Assembly: GCA_902585415.1 (NCBI GenBank)
Contig: CACIDN010000001.1
Location: 46,001-110,000, forward strand
From: an uncultured Pelagibacteraceae bacterium
GTDB lineage: Bacteria > Pseudomonadota > Alphaproteobacteria > Pelagibacterales > Pelagibacteraceae
Direction of reading: 5' to 3'
Length of the DNA stretch: 64,000 bases
Shown: piece by piece, positions 1 to 8,152 of the stretch
How positions within the stretch are numbered: position 1 is the first letter of the stretch
Layout: each line of letters opens with the position of its first letter
The notes under the pieces: model-generated
Seen by the model: only the letters and a program-made list of their open reading frames with translations
What the model was told of the DNA's origin: nothing
Databases searched by the model: none
Position numbers and translations under genes: made by a program

Positions 1-244
1 CATTGTTAGAAATACCTAAATTAGAAATACTTTTACTCCATCGATCCTCAGATGGTAACATATGAGGAAGGTCAGTATATTTTTCTGATGTATCTTCTAA
101 ATCAAAAAAAACAGAGTTTGGAATGTGACTCTCTTTATATTCTAAATAAGGATCTCTTTTTTCAGATGGTAAATGCCATGAGGCATCAATTATTTTAAAT
201 TCTTTTAAATTTTTCTCTGCAAGATCTGTTGATATTAAACTCAT
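1..244 (-). CDS. sseA: 3-mercaptopyruvate / thiosulfate sulfurtransferase, N-terminal part (cut by window edge)
   Basis: Not in the ORF track because it is open at the left edge. Reading the minus strand from ATG at 244 gives about 81 residues beginning MSLISTDLAEKN. The first rhodanese-domain signature is visible: IIDASWHLP, then HIPNSVFFDLE and LPHMLPSEDRW, which match the SseA family (HIPGAVFFD, LPHMLP in the E. coli protein). The family moves sulfur from 3-mercaptopyruvate or thiosulfate to an acceptor through a persulfide on a Cys in the second domain, which lies outside the window. The start overlaps the msrA stop as ATGA, so the two are probably translated together. Confidence 0.8.
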   Translation of the reverse strand, partial: MSLISTDLAEKNLKEFKIIDASWHLPSEKRDPYLEYKESHIPNSVFFDLEDTSEKYTDLPHMLPSEDRWSKSISNLGISNN

Positions 245-687
245 AAATTTTTCATAAAATATTTTTGATGATATTCCTCAGCCTTACAATAGTTTAAAAC
301 CTCACTAATTTTTGTAACAATCTTACCTTTAAAATCTACATTTCTTTTTTTTAAAACTTTTTCAGCAATTTTTTCTTGGGATTTGTTTGTGTAAAAAATT
401 TCACTTCTATACTGATTTCCTATATCTGGACCTTGTCGGTTAAGAGTTGTTGGATCATGAAAATCAAAAAATAAATTTATTATCCCCTCGTATGATATTA
501 TACTTTCATCAAAATCTATTTTTACGACTTCAGCATGTCCTGTGGTTCCAGTACAAACCTCTTGGTAAGTGGTTTCTTTATTCTTTCCACCACAATATCC
601 AACTTCGGTTTTAGTTACTCCCTTTATTTCACCAAATTTACTCTCTGGTCCCCAAAAACATCCTAAACCTAATATTGCAATTTCCAT
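241..687 (-). CDS. msrA: Peptide methionine sulfoxide reductase A
   Basis: 148 residues, a compact MsrA. The catalytic motif GCFWGPE sits at residues 9-15 with the nucleophile Cys10, followed by GVTKTEVGYCGG, the TGHAEVVKIDFD strand and the DPTTLNRQGPDIGNQYRS block, all diagnostic of the family. It reduces methionine-S-sulfoxide in proteins, repairing oxidative damage in the cytoplasm. The usual residue after GCFWG is Ala or Val; here it is Pro. The gene lies directly upstream of sseA (ATGA overlap) and is divergent from the DMT permease with a 43 bp gap that must hold both promoters. Confidence 0.93.
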   Translation of the reverse strand: MEIAILGLGCFWGPESKFGEIKGVTKTEVGYCGGKNKETTYQEVCTGTTGHAEVVKIDFDESIISYEGIINLFFDFHDPTTLNRQGPDIGNQYRSEIFYTNKSQEKIAEKVLKKRNVDFKGKIVTKISEVLNYCKAEEYHQKYFMKNL

Positions 688-730
688 TGATTATTAAATT
701 AAAGTATCTAAAAGTAGCGAAGTTAATCAT

Positions 731-1612
731 ATGCTCAGTAAAAATCAATTAGGTTTTTTGTACATGTTTCTATCAGTGTGCGCTTTTTCATTGATGGACA
801 TAATAGTCAAATGGACAGCTGATTACCCGCTAGGCCAAGTTTTATTCTTTAGGGGTTTTTTTGGAATAATTTTTTATTTCTTCATTATTCCAAAAAATAG
901 AATTAAAAATTTTTACCAAACAAAAAGGGCTTTATTACACCTTCTGAGATGTTTATCTGGCCTTATAGCTTTAATTGCTATTTTTATAGCTTTAAGAAAT
1001 TTACCTCTAGCAACAGTGGTTAGCATATCATTTGCTGCCCCGATTTTTACAACTTTTTTATCAATTTTTTTTCTAAGTGAGAAGGTCGGTTTATATAGAT
1101 GGTTAGCGGTCATAATTGGATTTATAGGAATTCTAATAATTACAGAGCCTGGTTTTGAAAGTTTGAACATTTATTATATTTTTCCTATAATATTTTGTAT
1201 TGGTTTGTCTTACGTAGCAATTGCTATAAGGCAACTCTCCTCAACCGAGCCCGTATGGTTAATTTCTTTAAATTTTTCAATTGCTATTACAATCGCTGGT
1301 CTATGTTCTTTGCCATTTGGATGGAAAATGCCAACTTATTTTGATTTTGTTATTTTATCCCTAGTGGGTTTTTTTGGAGGTGTTGCCAATCTGTGGTTAA
1401 GTCAATCATATAAATTTTCTGAAGTTTCTTTAGTAACACCATTGAAATATTTAGGTTTAGTATTCGCAATTTTTTTTGGATTTTTAATTTGGGGCGAGGT
1501 ACCATCTTTAAAATCATTATTTGGTGGTTTATTAGTTATTTTGTCTTCAATTATAATCTTTAGACGTGAACTAGTTGCAAAAAAACTATCTCCAGTACAA
1601 AGACATGAATAA
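731..1612 (+). CDS. DMT-superfamily (EamA) inner-membrane permease
   Basis: 293 residues with about ten hydrophobic helices arranged as two EamA repeats, the architecture of the drug/metabolite transporter superfamily. The first repeat runs from LGFLYMFLSVCAFSLMDI to about residue 140 and contains the LPLATVVSISFAAPIFTTFLS helix typical of alphaproteobacterial S-adenosylmethionine or amino-acid exporter-like members. The second starts near residue 150. The substrate cannot be told from sequence. It overlaps the start of the downstream glycosylase gene by 8 bp, so the two are probably one transcript. Confidence 0.8.
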   Translation: MLSKNQLGFLYMFLSVCAFSLMDIIVKWTADYPLGQVLFFRGFFGIIFYFFIIPKNRIKNFYQTKRALLHLLRCLSGLIALIAIFIALRNLPLATVVSISFAAPIFTTFLSIFFLSEKVGLYRWLAVIIGFIGILIITEPGFESLNIYYIFPIIFCIGLSYVAIAIRQLSSTEPVWLISLNFSIAITIAGLCSLPFGWKMPTYFDFVILSLVGFFGGVANLWLSQSYKFSEVSLVTPLKYLGLVFAIFFGFLIWGEVPSLKSLFGGLLVILSSIIIFRRELVAKKLSPVQRHE

Positions 1613-2231
1613 AAAACCAAAATATTGGTCTGAGGCGCTAAGATTTTTATCTAGAAAGGATGCTGTTATAAAAAAACTTATTTTAAAATATCAAGATAAA
1701 ACTCTATCAACCCGAAAGGATCTTTTTTACTCTTTATGTAAAAGTATTGTTGGCCAACAAATTAGTGTAGCGGCTGCAAACTCGGTTTTCAAAAAATTTT
1801 TGAAAATTTGTAAAGGAAAAATTAATCCGTTAAATGTTTTAATTTTGAGTAGTTATCAGCTTAAAAAATGTGGTTTAAGCAGACAAAAAGCAAAGGGTAT
1901 AAAAGAGCTAGCAAAAAAATTTAAAAATAAATCTTTCGATCCTAAAAAAATTACAAAAATGGGAGATGAAGAGGCAATAATCTATCTGTCTAATTTAAGA
2001 CAAATTGGAAGATGGTCCGCAGAAATGATTTTGATATTTAATCTTAATAGATCAAATATTTGGCCAATTCAAGATATTGGTCTTTTAAGAGCAATATCAA
2101 AAAATTATAAAACAAAATACCATCCTCCAAAAACTTTTGTGAAAAAGCTGAGTAAAAAGTTTACTCCTTATTGCACAGTGGCTACCTGGTATTTATGGAG
2201 ATCAATAGATGATGAACCAATTCAATATTAG
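1605..2231 (+). CDS. AlkA-like DNA-3-methyladenine glycosylase II (HhH-GPD family)
   Basis: 208 residues from ATG 1605; the ORF track extends to a TTG at 1575, but the ATG gives the usual N-terminus (MNKKPKYWSEAL). The HhH-GPD core is clear: SIVGQQISVAAA helix, the hairpin LRQIGRWSAEMILIF, and PIQDIGLLRA, whose Asp is the expected catalytic residue. The family cuts the N-glycosidic bond of alkylated purines as the first step of base excision repair. The bacterial short form lacks the N-terminal domain of E. coli AlkA. Its stop lies 1 bp from the stop of the convergent GT17 gene. Confidence 0.82.
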   Translation: MNKKPKYWSEALRFLSRKDAVIKKLILKYQDKTLSTRKDLFYSLCKSIVGQQISVAAANSVFKKFLKICKGKINPLNVLILSSYQLKKCGLSRQKAKGIKELAKKFKNKSFDPKKITKMGDEEAIIYLSNLRQIGRWSAEMILIFNLNRSNIWPIQDIGLLRAISKNYKTKYHPPKTFVKKLSKKFTPYCTVATWYLWRSIDDEPIQY

Positions 2232-2232
2232 T

Positions 2233-3126
2233 TTAATCTAACCAATCTTTAAACTTAATTTCATTTTCAATAACATAGGTCGGAAGATTTGCTTTTGGAT
2301 AGATAATTAGTTTTTTTTTCTTTTCAGAAAATTTTTTCTCCTTTTTATCTGCAAACATATCATAAATAGTCTCGTTATTTTTCATCAATCTCGTTATTTC
2401 TTTTAACTCAATATTTTCAACTTCAAAATCTCTGTGGTGCAAATAAGATTTTAATTTGATCTCTACATCGACTGGATTTTTCAAATTTGAAAAATGCCAA
2501 CCACCATTCTTTATATAAACTTTATTAATATATTTTTTTTCTGAAAAAAAAGTATCAAGTCTCCAAAAATTAAATTTTTTATTTTTTATATTTCTAAGCC
2601 ATTGGGGAGATTTTAAATTTTTTTTTTTACAAGCCTTACTACCATACCATATAAAACCCTCAAGATATCTATTCAATTTGTAGTAAAAAATATTCTGTTC
2701 AAAAATAATTATATTGTTTTGTACTATAGCAAAATTTAAACCATTTAAATTTGGTATTTCATCAACATCTGAAATAATTATTACGTCATCCTCACTCGCT
2801 TTACTTAAACCATTGACAATTAAATTTCTTTGAAAATTCTCTCTCTTGTGTGCGTTATAAATAAGCTTAGATGAGATTGTTCCTTCATTGTCATTTTTAC
2901 TAATTTTTTCTAAGTTTTGTAGTTCTTCATCATGAACAATATAGATTATTTTGTTTTTGAATTTTGAGTATTTATTTATGTCAAATTTTAAGTCCCTCTT
3001 TTTACCGTTATGATAGAACTTGCTTTCAACAATTACGAAATAATCAACAAAATTTTTTAAGGAATTTAATCTTATATCTAATACAATATCTTCGTCATAA
3101 AACATGAAACAATCAAAGATTCGCAT
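2233..3126 (-). CDS. Glycosyltransferase family 17 protein
   Basis: 297 residues. The N-terminus MRIFDCFMFYDEDIVLDIRL and the VESKFYHNGKKRDL and NAHKRENFQRN blocks are hallmarks of GT17, the family of eukaryotic beta-1,4-mannosyl-glycoprotein N-acetylglucosaminyltransferase and bacterial relatives. A DxD-type nucleotide-sugar site is visible as IIISDVDEIPN near residue 145. No membrane segment. The bacterial members are assumed to decorate surface polysaccharide; donor and acceptor are unknown here. It stands alone between a repair gene and a divergent phosphoribosyltransferase. Confidence 0.75.
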   Translation of the reverse strand: MRIFDCFMFYDEDIVLDIRLNSLKNFVDYFVIVESKFYHNGKKRDLKFDINKYSKFKNKIIYIVHDEELQNLEKISKNDNEGTISSKLIYNAHKRENFQRNLIVNGLSKASEDDVIIISDVDEIPNLNGLNFAIVQNNIIIFEQNIFYYKLNRYLEGFIWYGSKACKKKNLKSPQWLRNIKNKKFNFWRLDTFFSEKKYINKVYIKNGGWHFSNLKNPVDVEIKLKSYLHHRDFEVENIELKEITRLMKNNETIYDMFADKKEKKFSEKKKKLIIYPKANLPTYVIENEIKFKDWLD

Positions 3127-3185
3127 AAAATTGATTTCTAACTCATATATCTTGATATATAAATCTAAAAATTAAATAATTTTTG

Positions 3186-3716
3186 ATGAATAAAAAATTA
3201 ATTATTGATTGGAATATATATAATAGATCAATAGATCAGCTGGCTATTCAAATAAGTGAAAGTAGTTTTAAGCCTTCTTTTATAATTTGTATTGCCCGAG
3301 GCGGTTTGAGGGTAGGAGATGTTTTAAGTAGAATTTTTAATATAAAGTGTGGATATTTAGGTGTTGAAAGCTACTCGGCTGAAAAAGATAATCAAATTGC
3401 TAACAAACAAAGTGAATTAACTTTTGCCAGAGATCTTTCAACTACTACAAGAGAATATGGAGAAAATATACTAATTACAGATGATTTAATAGATACAGGC
3501 GTTACCCTTGAGAAAACTTTAACTTGGTTAAAAAATTATAAAGATTTCAAAGATAAAAAAATTAATTTCAAAACAGCTGTGCTTTATAAAAAAGAAAAAT
3601 CTAAATTTAAATCAGATTATATAGTTCATAATTTAAATAATAACCCCTGGATTGTTTTTCCATATGAACTAAGAGAATTGGTTTCAATAGATGATTTAAG
3701 AAAAGAATTAAAGTAA
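3186..3716 (+). CDS. Phosphoribosyltransferase (purine salvage type, Gpt/COG2236-like)
   Basis: 176 residues from ATG 3186 (the ORF track begins one codon earlier at TTG). The PRPP-binding loop ILITDDLIDTGVTL is near residue 100, and FIICIARGGLRVGDVLSRIF near residue 35 is the partner loop of type I phosphoribosyltransferases. The family joins a free purine base to PRPP to form the nucleotide. The convergent neighbour is a purine-base permease and they share a terminator, which supports a salvage role. Exact base (guanine, xanthine or hypoxanthine) cannot be settled from sequence. Confidence 0.75.
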   Translation: MNKKLIIDWNIYNRSIDQLAIQISESSFKPSFIICIARGGLRVGDVLSRIFNIKCGYLGVESYSAEKDNQIANKQSELTFARDLSTTTREYGENILITDDLIDTGVTLEKTLTWLKNYKDFKDKKINFKTAVLYKKEKSKFKSDYIVHNLNNNPWIVFPYELRELVSIDDLRKELK

Positions 3717-3742
3717 AGGGGCTGTTTTATTAGACAGCCCCT
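3717..3742. terminator. Bidirectional intrinsic terminator
   Basis: A GC-rich 9 bp stem, arms AGGGGCTGT and ACAGCCCCT, closes an 8-nt loop (TTTATTAG) directly between the convergent phosphoribosyltransferase and NCS2 permease genes. It is followed by CTCAAATTTT on the plus strand. One of the few obvious terminators in the window. Confidence 0.75.
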
Positions 3743-3750
3743 CTCAAATT

Positions 3751-5061
3751 TTACGCTATAAAAAAACTTATTACGCTCAATACTGATATCAACCAAATAG
3801 CTGGAGAAGTCGTGGATATTTTTCCAGTAAATATTTTAATTAAAGCATAAGATATAAAAGCCAAAGCAATTCCGTTACTTATGCTATAAGTGAGCGGCAT
3901 TGTTATCATTGCTACAATTGAGGGAGCAGATTCTGCTATATCATTCCACTCAATATCCGTAATGTTTCTTACAAAAAGAACAGCAACATATAGAAGTGCA
4001 GCTCCGTCAATTTCCTTAGGCAAACTTGTTGCAAGAGGAGAAAAGAATAAGCATGATAAAAACAGGACTCCAATTACTAAAGAGGTCATGCCCGTTCTCC
4101 CGCCCGCTTTAACACCAGCACCTGACTCTACATAACTTGTTACAGTAGTTGTGCCCATCATAGCACCAGCAACTGTAGCAACACTGTCAGACATCATGGC
4201 TTTATTTATATCTGTAACTCTACCTTTACTATCTACCTTTCCAGCAACATTAGCTACAGATGTTAATGTTCCTGCAGTATCAAAAAAATCAATAAATAAT
4301 AATGTGAAGACCACAGTTGACATACTTGCTGATAACGCCGCTTTTAAATCAAAATCAAATAAATATGTCATTGGCGGTGGTGAGCTTACTACTCCGTTAA
4401 ATTTTGCTAAGCCCGTTACCCATGCAATTATACTAAAAGCAATTATTCCAATTATAATATTTCCTTTAACTTTAAGTTTTTCAAGCACAACCATAGCAAC
4501 AAAAGCCAAGCACCCTAACAGTACTAAAGGATTTTTTAAATCACCGAGAGTTACTAAAGTAACCGGATGATCTCCAACAACTCCCATAATTTCCAATCCT
4601 ATTATGGCTAAAAACAGTCCTATACCTGCTCCAATTCCTAATTTTAAACTTTTTGGAATTGAGTTTATTAACCATGCTCTTAAAGGTGTAAGAGAAATAA
4701 TTAAAAATAATATTCCAGCTACTAAAACTGCACCTAAAGCAGCTTGTGGAGTGTAACCCATACCCGCAACTACACCAAAAGCTACAAAAGCATTTATTCC
4801 CATACCTGGAGCAAGTCCTATTGGCCATGTTTTTCCGTAAAAAGCCATTATGAAACAAGCAAGAGCGGTTGCTAAAATTGTAGCTGTAAATACTGCACCA
4901 AAATCAAAAAAACCTTTTTCAGGTCCAGCGAATTCCCCCGATAAAATAAAAGGGTTTAGGAACATTATATAAGCCATTGTTAGAAATGTAGTTAAGCCCG
5001 CAATAACTTCAGTTCTAAAATCTGTTTTATGTTTTTTATATTCAAAATATTTGTCTAGCAT
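3751..5061 (-). CDS. NCS2-family purine permease (AzgA/PbuG-like)
   Basis: 436 residues with about 12-14 hydrophobic segments. The opening RTEVIAGLTTFLTMAYIMFLNPFIL and the PIGLAPGMGINAFVAF segment are typical of the AzgA/PbuG branch of nucleobase-cation symporters, which import adenine, guanine or hypoxanthine. FIDFFDTAGTLTSVA and GTTTVTSYVESGAGVKAGGRTG are the other conserved transmembrane motifs. A strong Shine-Dalgarno (GGAGG at 5066-5070, minus strand) stands just before the ATG. I looked for a purine riboswitch in the 107 bp leader and saw none. It faces the phosphoribosyltransferase gene. Confidence 0.88.
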   Translation of the reverse strand: MLDKYFEYKKHKTDFRTEVIAGLTTFLTMAYIMFLNPFILSGEFAGPEKGFFDFGAVFTATILATALACFIMAFYGKTWPIGLAPGMGINAFVAFGVVAGMGYTPQAALGAVLVAGILFLIISLTPLRAWLINSIPKSLKLGIGAGIGLFLAIIGLEIMGVVGDHPVTLVTLGDLKNPLVLLGCLAFVAMVVLEKLKVKGNIIIGIIAFSIIAWVTGLAKFNGVVSSPPPMTYLFDFDLKAALSASMSTVVFTLLFIDFFDTAGTLTSVANVAGKVDSKGRVTDINKAMMSDSVATVAGAMMGTTTVTSYVESGAGVKAGGRTGMTSLVIGVLFLSCLFFSPLATSLPKEIDGAALLYVAVLFVRNITDIEWNDIAESAPSIVAMITMPLTYSISNGIALAFISYALIKIFTGKISTTSPAIWLISVLSVISFFIA

Positions 5062-5186
5062 AATTCCTCCAGTTAAAAAAAAAATATCAGATTAATAAAA
5101 TAATTCCTTAATTAAATATTCTTTATTAACAATATTCAACTATAAGTTTATTTTTAATAATTTCTCCTATGCTAATATTCAACTTA

Positions 5187-5498
5187 ATGAAAAAAATAAT
5201 TAATACATTTTTGATTTTGTTATTTGTTCTTTTATCGTCCTGTGAAACGGTACAGAATAAAGCTGATGAAGTTATTCAAAAAGAGGATAAGTATTTAATG
5301 AAATTTCTAAATAAAAAAAAAGACTTATTGATTGCAGAATTTGGATACCCAGATTTAACAATGCCAAATGATGGAGAGCCACCTGGTTCGGGAAAAATTA
5401 TATATATTTCAAAGAAATATGGGATTAAATGTCAAAGAAGTTTTGAAATTGATGAAAGTGATTTTGTTGTAGGTTATTCCTCAAAAGGATGTTTTTAA
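5187..5498 (+). CDS. Small predicted lipoprotein, function unknown
   Basis: 103 residues from ATG 5187; the ORF track start at 5169 adds six residues (MLIFNL) and cannot be excluded. MKKIINTFLILLFVLLSSC is a clean lipoprotein signal peptide ending in the lipobox LSSC, so the mature protein starts at Cys. The rest has a charged helix, then FGYPDLTMPNDG and a final CF. The pattern resembles small SAR11 outer-membrane lipoproteins, but I do not recognise a family. Confidence 0.6.
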   Translation: MKKIINTFLILLFVLLSSCETVQNKADEVIQKEDKYLMKFLNKKKDLLIAEFGYPDLTMPNDGEPPGSGKIIYISKKYGIKCQRSFEIDESDFVVGYSSKGCF

Positions 5499-5520
5499 CT
5501 TGTGGGTTTTACCCCACAAG
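5499..5520. terminator. Stem-loop terminator between lipoprotein and hsp20
   Basis: Arms CTTGTGGG and CCCACAAG form a perfect 8 bp stem with a 6-nt loop, starting 1 nt after the lipoprotein stop codon and lying between convergent genes. There is no long U tract on either strand, so it may act as a weak terminator or a 3'-end protector. Confidence 0.6.
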
Positions 5521-5531
5521 CAAGGTTTGGC

Positions 5532-5978
5532 TTATTTAATTTGAATTAATTTTTTTTTCTTAAAATCCGGAACTATTCTTTCGCATTCAATAGTTAAAAG
5601 CCCATCTTTCAAATTAGCTTCACCAACTTTTACGTCTTCAGCAATTTTAAATGATCTAGTAAATTGTCTTTGAGATATTCCTTTATGTATAATCTCTCCA
5701 TTTTCGACAGTGTTATCAGATTTTTCAACATGCTTAGTTCTTACAGTTAAAAGATTGTCTTCATATTCTACTTCGACATCTTTTTTGTTAAATCCAGCAA
5801 GAGCTACCTCAATTGAATATCTATCTTTACCAGTCTTCCTAATGTTATATGGCGGATAATTTGACTGAGTTGTCAAACTTCCATTTCCTAGCATGTTTTC
5901 AAATTGCTCAAACATATCATCAAAACCAACAGAAAATGGTCTTAATGAATTAAAGATTGATAGATCCTTACTTGTCAT
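5532..5978 (-). CDS. Hsp20-family small heat shock protein (IbpA-like)
   Basis: 148 residues from ATG 5978; the ORF track extends to 6026, but a perfect AAAGGAGG sits 4 nt before 5978 and fixes this start. The alpha-crystallin domain spans roughly residues 40-135: YPPYNIRKTGKDRYSIEVALAGF, then VEYEDNLLTVRTK and FTRSFKIAEDVKVGEANLKDGLLTIE, ending in a basic tail. An ATP-independent holdase that keeps unfolding proteins soluble. A sigma-32-like promoter lies upstream, as expected for a heat shock gene. Confidence 0.92.
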   Translation of the reverse strand: MTSKDLSIFNSLRPFSVGFDDMFEQFENMLGNGSLTTQSNYPPYNIRKTGKDRYSIEVALAGFNKKDVEVEYEDNLLTVRTKHVEKSDNTVENGEIIHKGISQRQFTRSFKIAEDVKVGEANLKDGLLTIECERIVPDFKKKKLIQIK

Positions 5979-5982
5979 TTTT

Positions 5983-5990
5983 CCTCCTTT
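5983..5990 (-). promoter_or_regulatory. Strong Shine-Dalgarno of hsp20
   Basis: AAAGGAGG on the minus strand is complementary to the 16S 3' end (CCTCCTTT near 63033). It sits 4 nt before the ATG at 5978 and decides the start. Confidence 0.85.
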
Positions 5991-6034
5991 GTTAGCAAGG
6001 TTATTTAGTGTCCCATAAGGCAACACATAAATTT

Positions 6035-6061
6035 ATATGGTAACTATTTTTTAATTTTCAA
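6035..6061 (-). promoter_or_regulatory. Candidate sigma-32-type promoter of hsp20
   Basis: On the minus strand TTGAAA (6061-6056) and CCATAT (6040-6035) are 15 nt apart. Aligned to the heat shock consensus CTTGAAA/CCCCATNT this is ATTGAAA-N13-TACCATAT. It lies about 57 bp upstream of the hsp20 ATG. The match is good but not perfect and the region is AT-rich. Confidence 0.4.
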
Positions 6062-6072
6062 TATGTAATTTT

Positions 6073-6996
6073 TTATTTATTTTGCTGTAATGCTTTAACA
6101 TGCTCGTCTACACTTTCTGCTAGAGCATTTAAATCATAACCACCTTCTAAGATCGAAACTACTTTTTTATTATTATATTTATTTGTTGCAAGAAGTGTTC
6201 TTCTTGTAATTTCATAAAAATCTTTCGATTTTAATTTAAATTGTGCAAGTGGGTCATCCTGATGTGCATCGAAACCCGCCGAAAAAATTATAAACTCAGG
6301 TTTAAATTCATCTAACTTTCTTAAAACATGATTATATGCGTCAAAATAATTTTCAGAAGATGTGCCTGCTGCCAAAGGTATATTGAATATATTATTAAAC
6401 TTGCCTTTCTCATTCTCAGATCCGGTTCCAGGATAAAAAGGATACTGATGAGTTGATATATATAAAACTTTTTTATTATCGTAAAAAATGTCTTGAGTGC
6501 CATTGCCATGATGAACATCAAAGTCTATGATACATACTTTATTATAATTATATTTTTCAATTAAATATTGAGCCCCTATTGCTGCATTATTAAAAATACA
6601 AAAACCCATAGCTTTATTTTTTTCACAATGATGCCCAGGAGGCCTTACAGCACAAAATACATTATTAAATTTTTTGCTCTCCACGCCATCTATTGCTTTA
6701 ATTATAGAACCTACAGCATCGTATGTTGCGCTCTTACTTCCAGGAGATATAACAGTGTCTCCATCTAAAAATTTTAAACCACTAGACGGAAAAGAATTTT
6801 CTATGTTATCAACATAATCAGACCCATGAACTTTTTTTAATATTTTAAGGTCAAACTTTTCTGACTTAACCCATAATAAATTTTTCCTCTTTTTTAATTT
6901 CTTTACAACTGCCAAAACTCTTTTTGGTTGTTCTGGATGACCATTTCCAGTAATGTGATATTTTGATGTATCGGATGTTACTATTGCAGTACTCAC
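6073..6996 (-). CDS. Histone deacetylase-family amidohydrolase (AcuC/APAH-like)
   Basis: 307 residues. The zinc-deacetylase signature is complete: VRPPGHHCEKNKAMGFC with the catalytic His pair, then IDFDVHHGNGTQDIFY with the metal-binding Asp and His, and FSAGFDAHQDDPL with the second Asp. Bacterial members remove acetyl groups from polyamines, acetyl-lysine or other amides; substrate unknown here. The start overlaps the dapE stop by 4 bp, so it is the last gene of the rpmH-to-dapE minus-strand block. Confidence 0.85.
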   Translation of the reverse strand: MSTAIVTSDTSKYHITGNGHPEQPKRVLAVVKKLKKRKNLLWVKSEKFDLKILKKVHGSDYVDNIENSFPSSGLKFLDGDTVISPGSKSATYDAVGSIIKAIDGVESKKFNNVFCAVRPPGHHCEKNKAMGFCIFNNAAIGAQYLIEKYNYNKVCIIDFDVHHGNGTQDIFYDNKKVLYISTHQYPFYPGTGSENEKGKFNNIFNIPLAAGTSSENYFDAYNHVLRKLDEFKPEFIIFSAGFDAHQDDPLAQFKLKSKDFYEITRRTLLATNKYNNKKVVSILEGGYDLNALAESVDEHVKALQQNK

Positions 6997-8150
6997 TTAA
7001 AGTATTCTTCTAATATTTCTGAATAAATTTTAGTTAAATTTTTTAAATCTTTTAAAGACACTGCCTCATCTATTTTATGCATAGTTTTGCCAACTAAACC
7101 AAACTCAAGGCAAGGTGATATCTTTCTTATATATCTTGCATCAGATGTGCCACCAGATGTTGACAGTTTAGGTTTAATTTTTGTATTCTTTTTAATAATA
7201 TTCTGAATTTTATAAACAAAACTACTCGGTTCACATAAAAATGCCTCTCCAGATACTTTATATTCAATTTCATGTCTAGATTTTTTCTTTCCACATATTT
7301 TTGAAAAAATAGTATTTAGTTTTTTCTTTAGAAATTTTGATTTATGTTTATTATTAAATCGTATATTAAAAGTGGCTTCCGCAGAACCTGGAATAATATT
7401 ATCTATATTGTTATTTATATTTATACTTGTAACTTCTAAGTTAGTTGGCTGAAAATTTTTTGTACCACTATCAAATCTTATATCTTTTAATTTTTTTAAA
7501 ATTTCTATTATAGTAGTAGACGGATTGTTGGCTCGATGTGGGTATGCAACATGCCCTTGAACACCCTTAACAACTAACTTTCCGGTTAAACTACCTCTTC
7601 TACCAATTTTAACCATCTCACCCAATTTATTAGGATTGGTTGGTTCCCCAACTAAACAAAAATTTATTTTTTCTTTTTTCTTTTTTAAATAATCTACCAG
7701 TTTTTTTGTTCCATTAACTGCATCGCCTTCTTCATCCCCTGTAATCAAAAAGCTTATTGAACCTTTAAAATTTTTATTTTTTATCAAAAAAATACTTACG
7801 GCAGATACAAAGGCTGCAATTGAACTTTTCATATCATTAGCACCCCTGCCAATTAAATGACCATTTTTAACTTTTGGTTTGAATGGGTTTACAGTCCAGT
7901 CATTTAAATTACCCGGAGGCACAACATCCAAATGTCCAGCATAACAAAAATTTGGACTTTTATTTCCCAATCTTGCATACAAATTTTTTACTGGTTTATG
8001 TTTTTTATCTTTAAAGATAATTATCTTGGTTCTAAAACCTAATTTTCTTAATTTTTTTTCAAGAAAATTCGTCACACCAGCGTCTATAGGTGTAATAGAT
8101 GGAAATCTAATTAGCTCTTTAGCTAACTCAAGCTCATTTATTTTTTGCAT
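6993..8150 (-). CDS. dapE: Succinyl-diaminopimelate desuccinylase
   Basis: 385 residues, the normal DapE length. M20 peptidase motifs: YAGHLDVVPPG (metal His and Asp, near residue 70), GRGANDMKSS, ITGDEEGDAVNGT (catalytic Glu) and VGEPTNPNKLG, then the SGGTSDARYI block near residue 335 that is specific for DapE. It removes succinate from N-succinyl-LL-diaminopimelate, giving the lysine and peptidoglycan precursor. It follows dapD by 2 bp in the same direction. Confidence 0.95.
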   Translation of the reverse strand: MQKINELELAKELIRFPSITPIDAGVTNFLEKKLRKLGFRTKIIIFKDKKHKPVKNLYARLGNKSPNFCYAGHLDVVPPGNLNDWTVNPFKPKVKNGHLIGRGANDMKSSIAAFVSAVSIFLIKNKNFKGSISFLITGDEEGDAVNGTKKLVDYLKKKKEKINFCLVGEPTNPNKLGEMVKIGRRGSLTGKLVVKGVQGHVAYPHRANNPSTTIIEILKKLKDIRFDSGTKNFQPTNLEVTSININNNIDNIIPGSAEATFNIRFNNKHKSKFLKKKLNTIFSKICGKKKSRHEIEYKVSGEAFLCEPSSFVYKIQNIIKKNTKIKPKLSTSGGTSDARYIRKISPCLEFGLVGKTMHKIDEAVSLKDLKNLTKIYSEILEEYFK

Positions 8151-8152
8151 TT

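Noticed and set aside
4541-4858. 105-residue ORF inside the NCS2 permease gene
   Set aside because: Same-strand shadow in another frame with Cys/Ser/Phe-rich random composition; the permease frame is unbroken.
5062-5186. Purine riboswitch upstream of the NCS2 permease
   Set aside because: No conserved aptamer core could be found in the short AT-rich leader.
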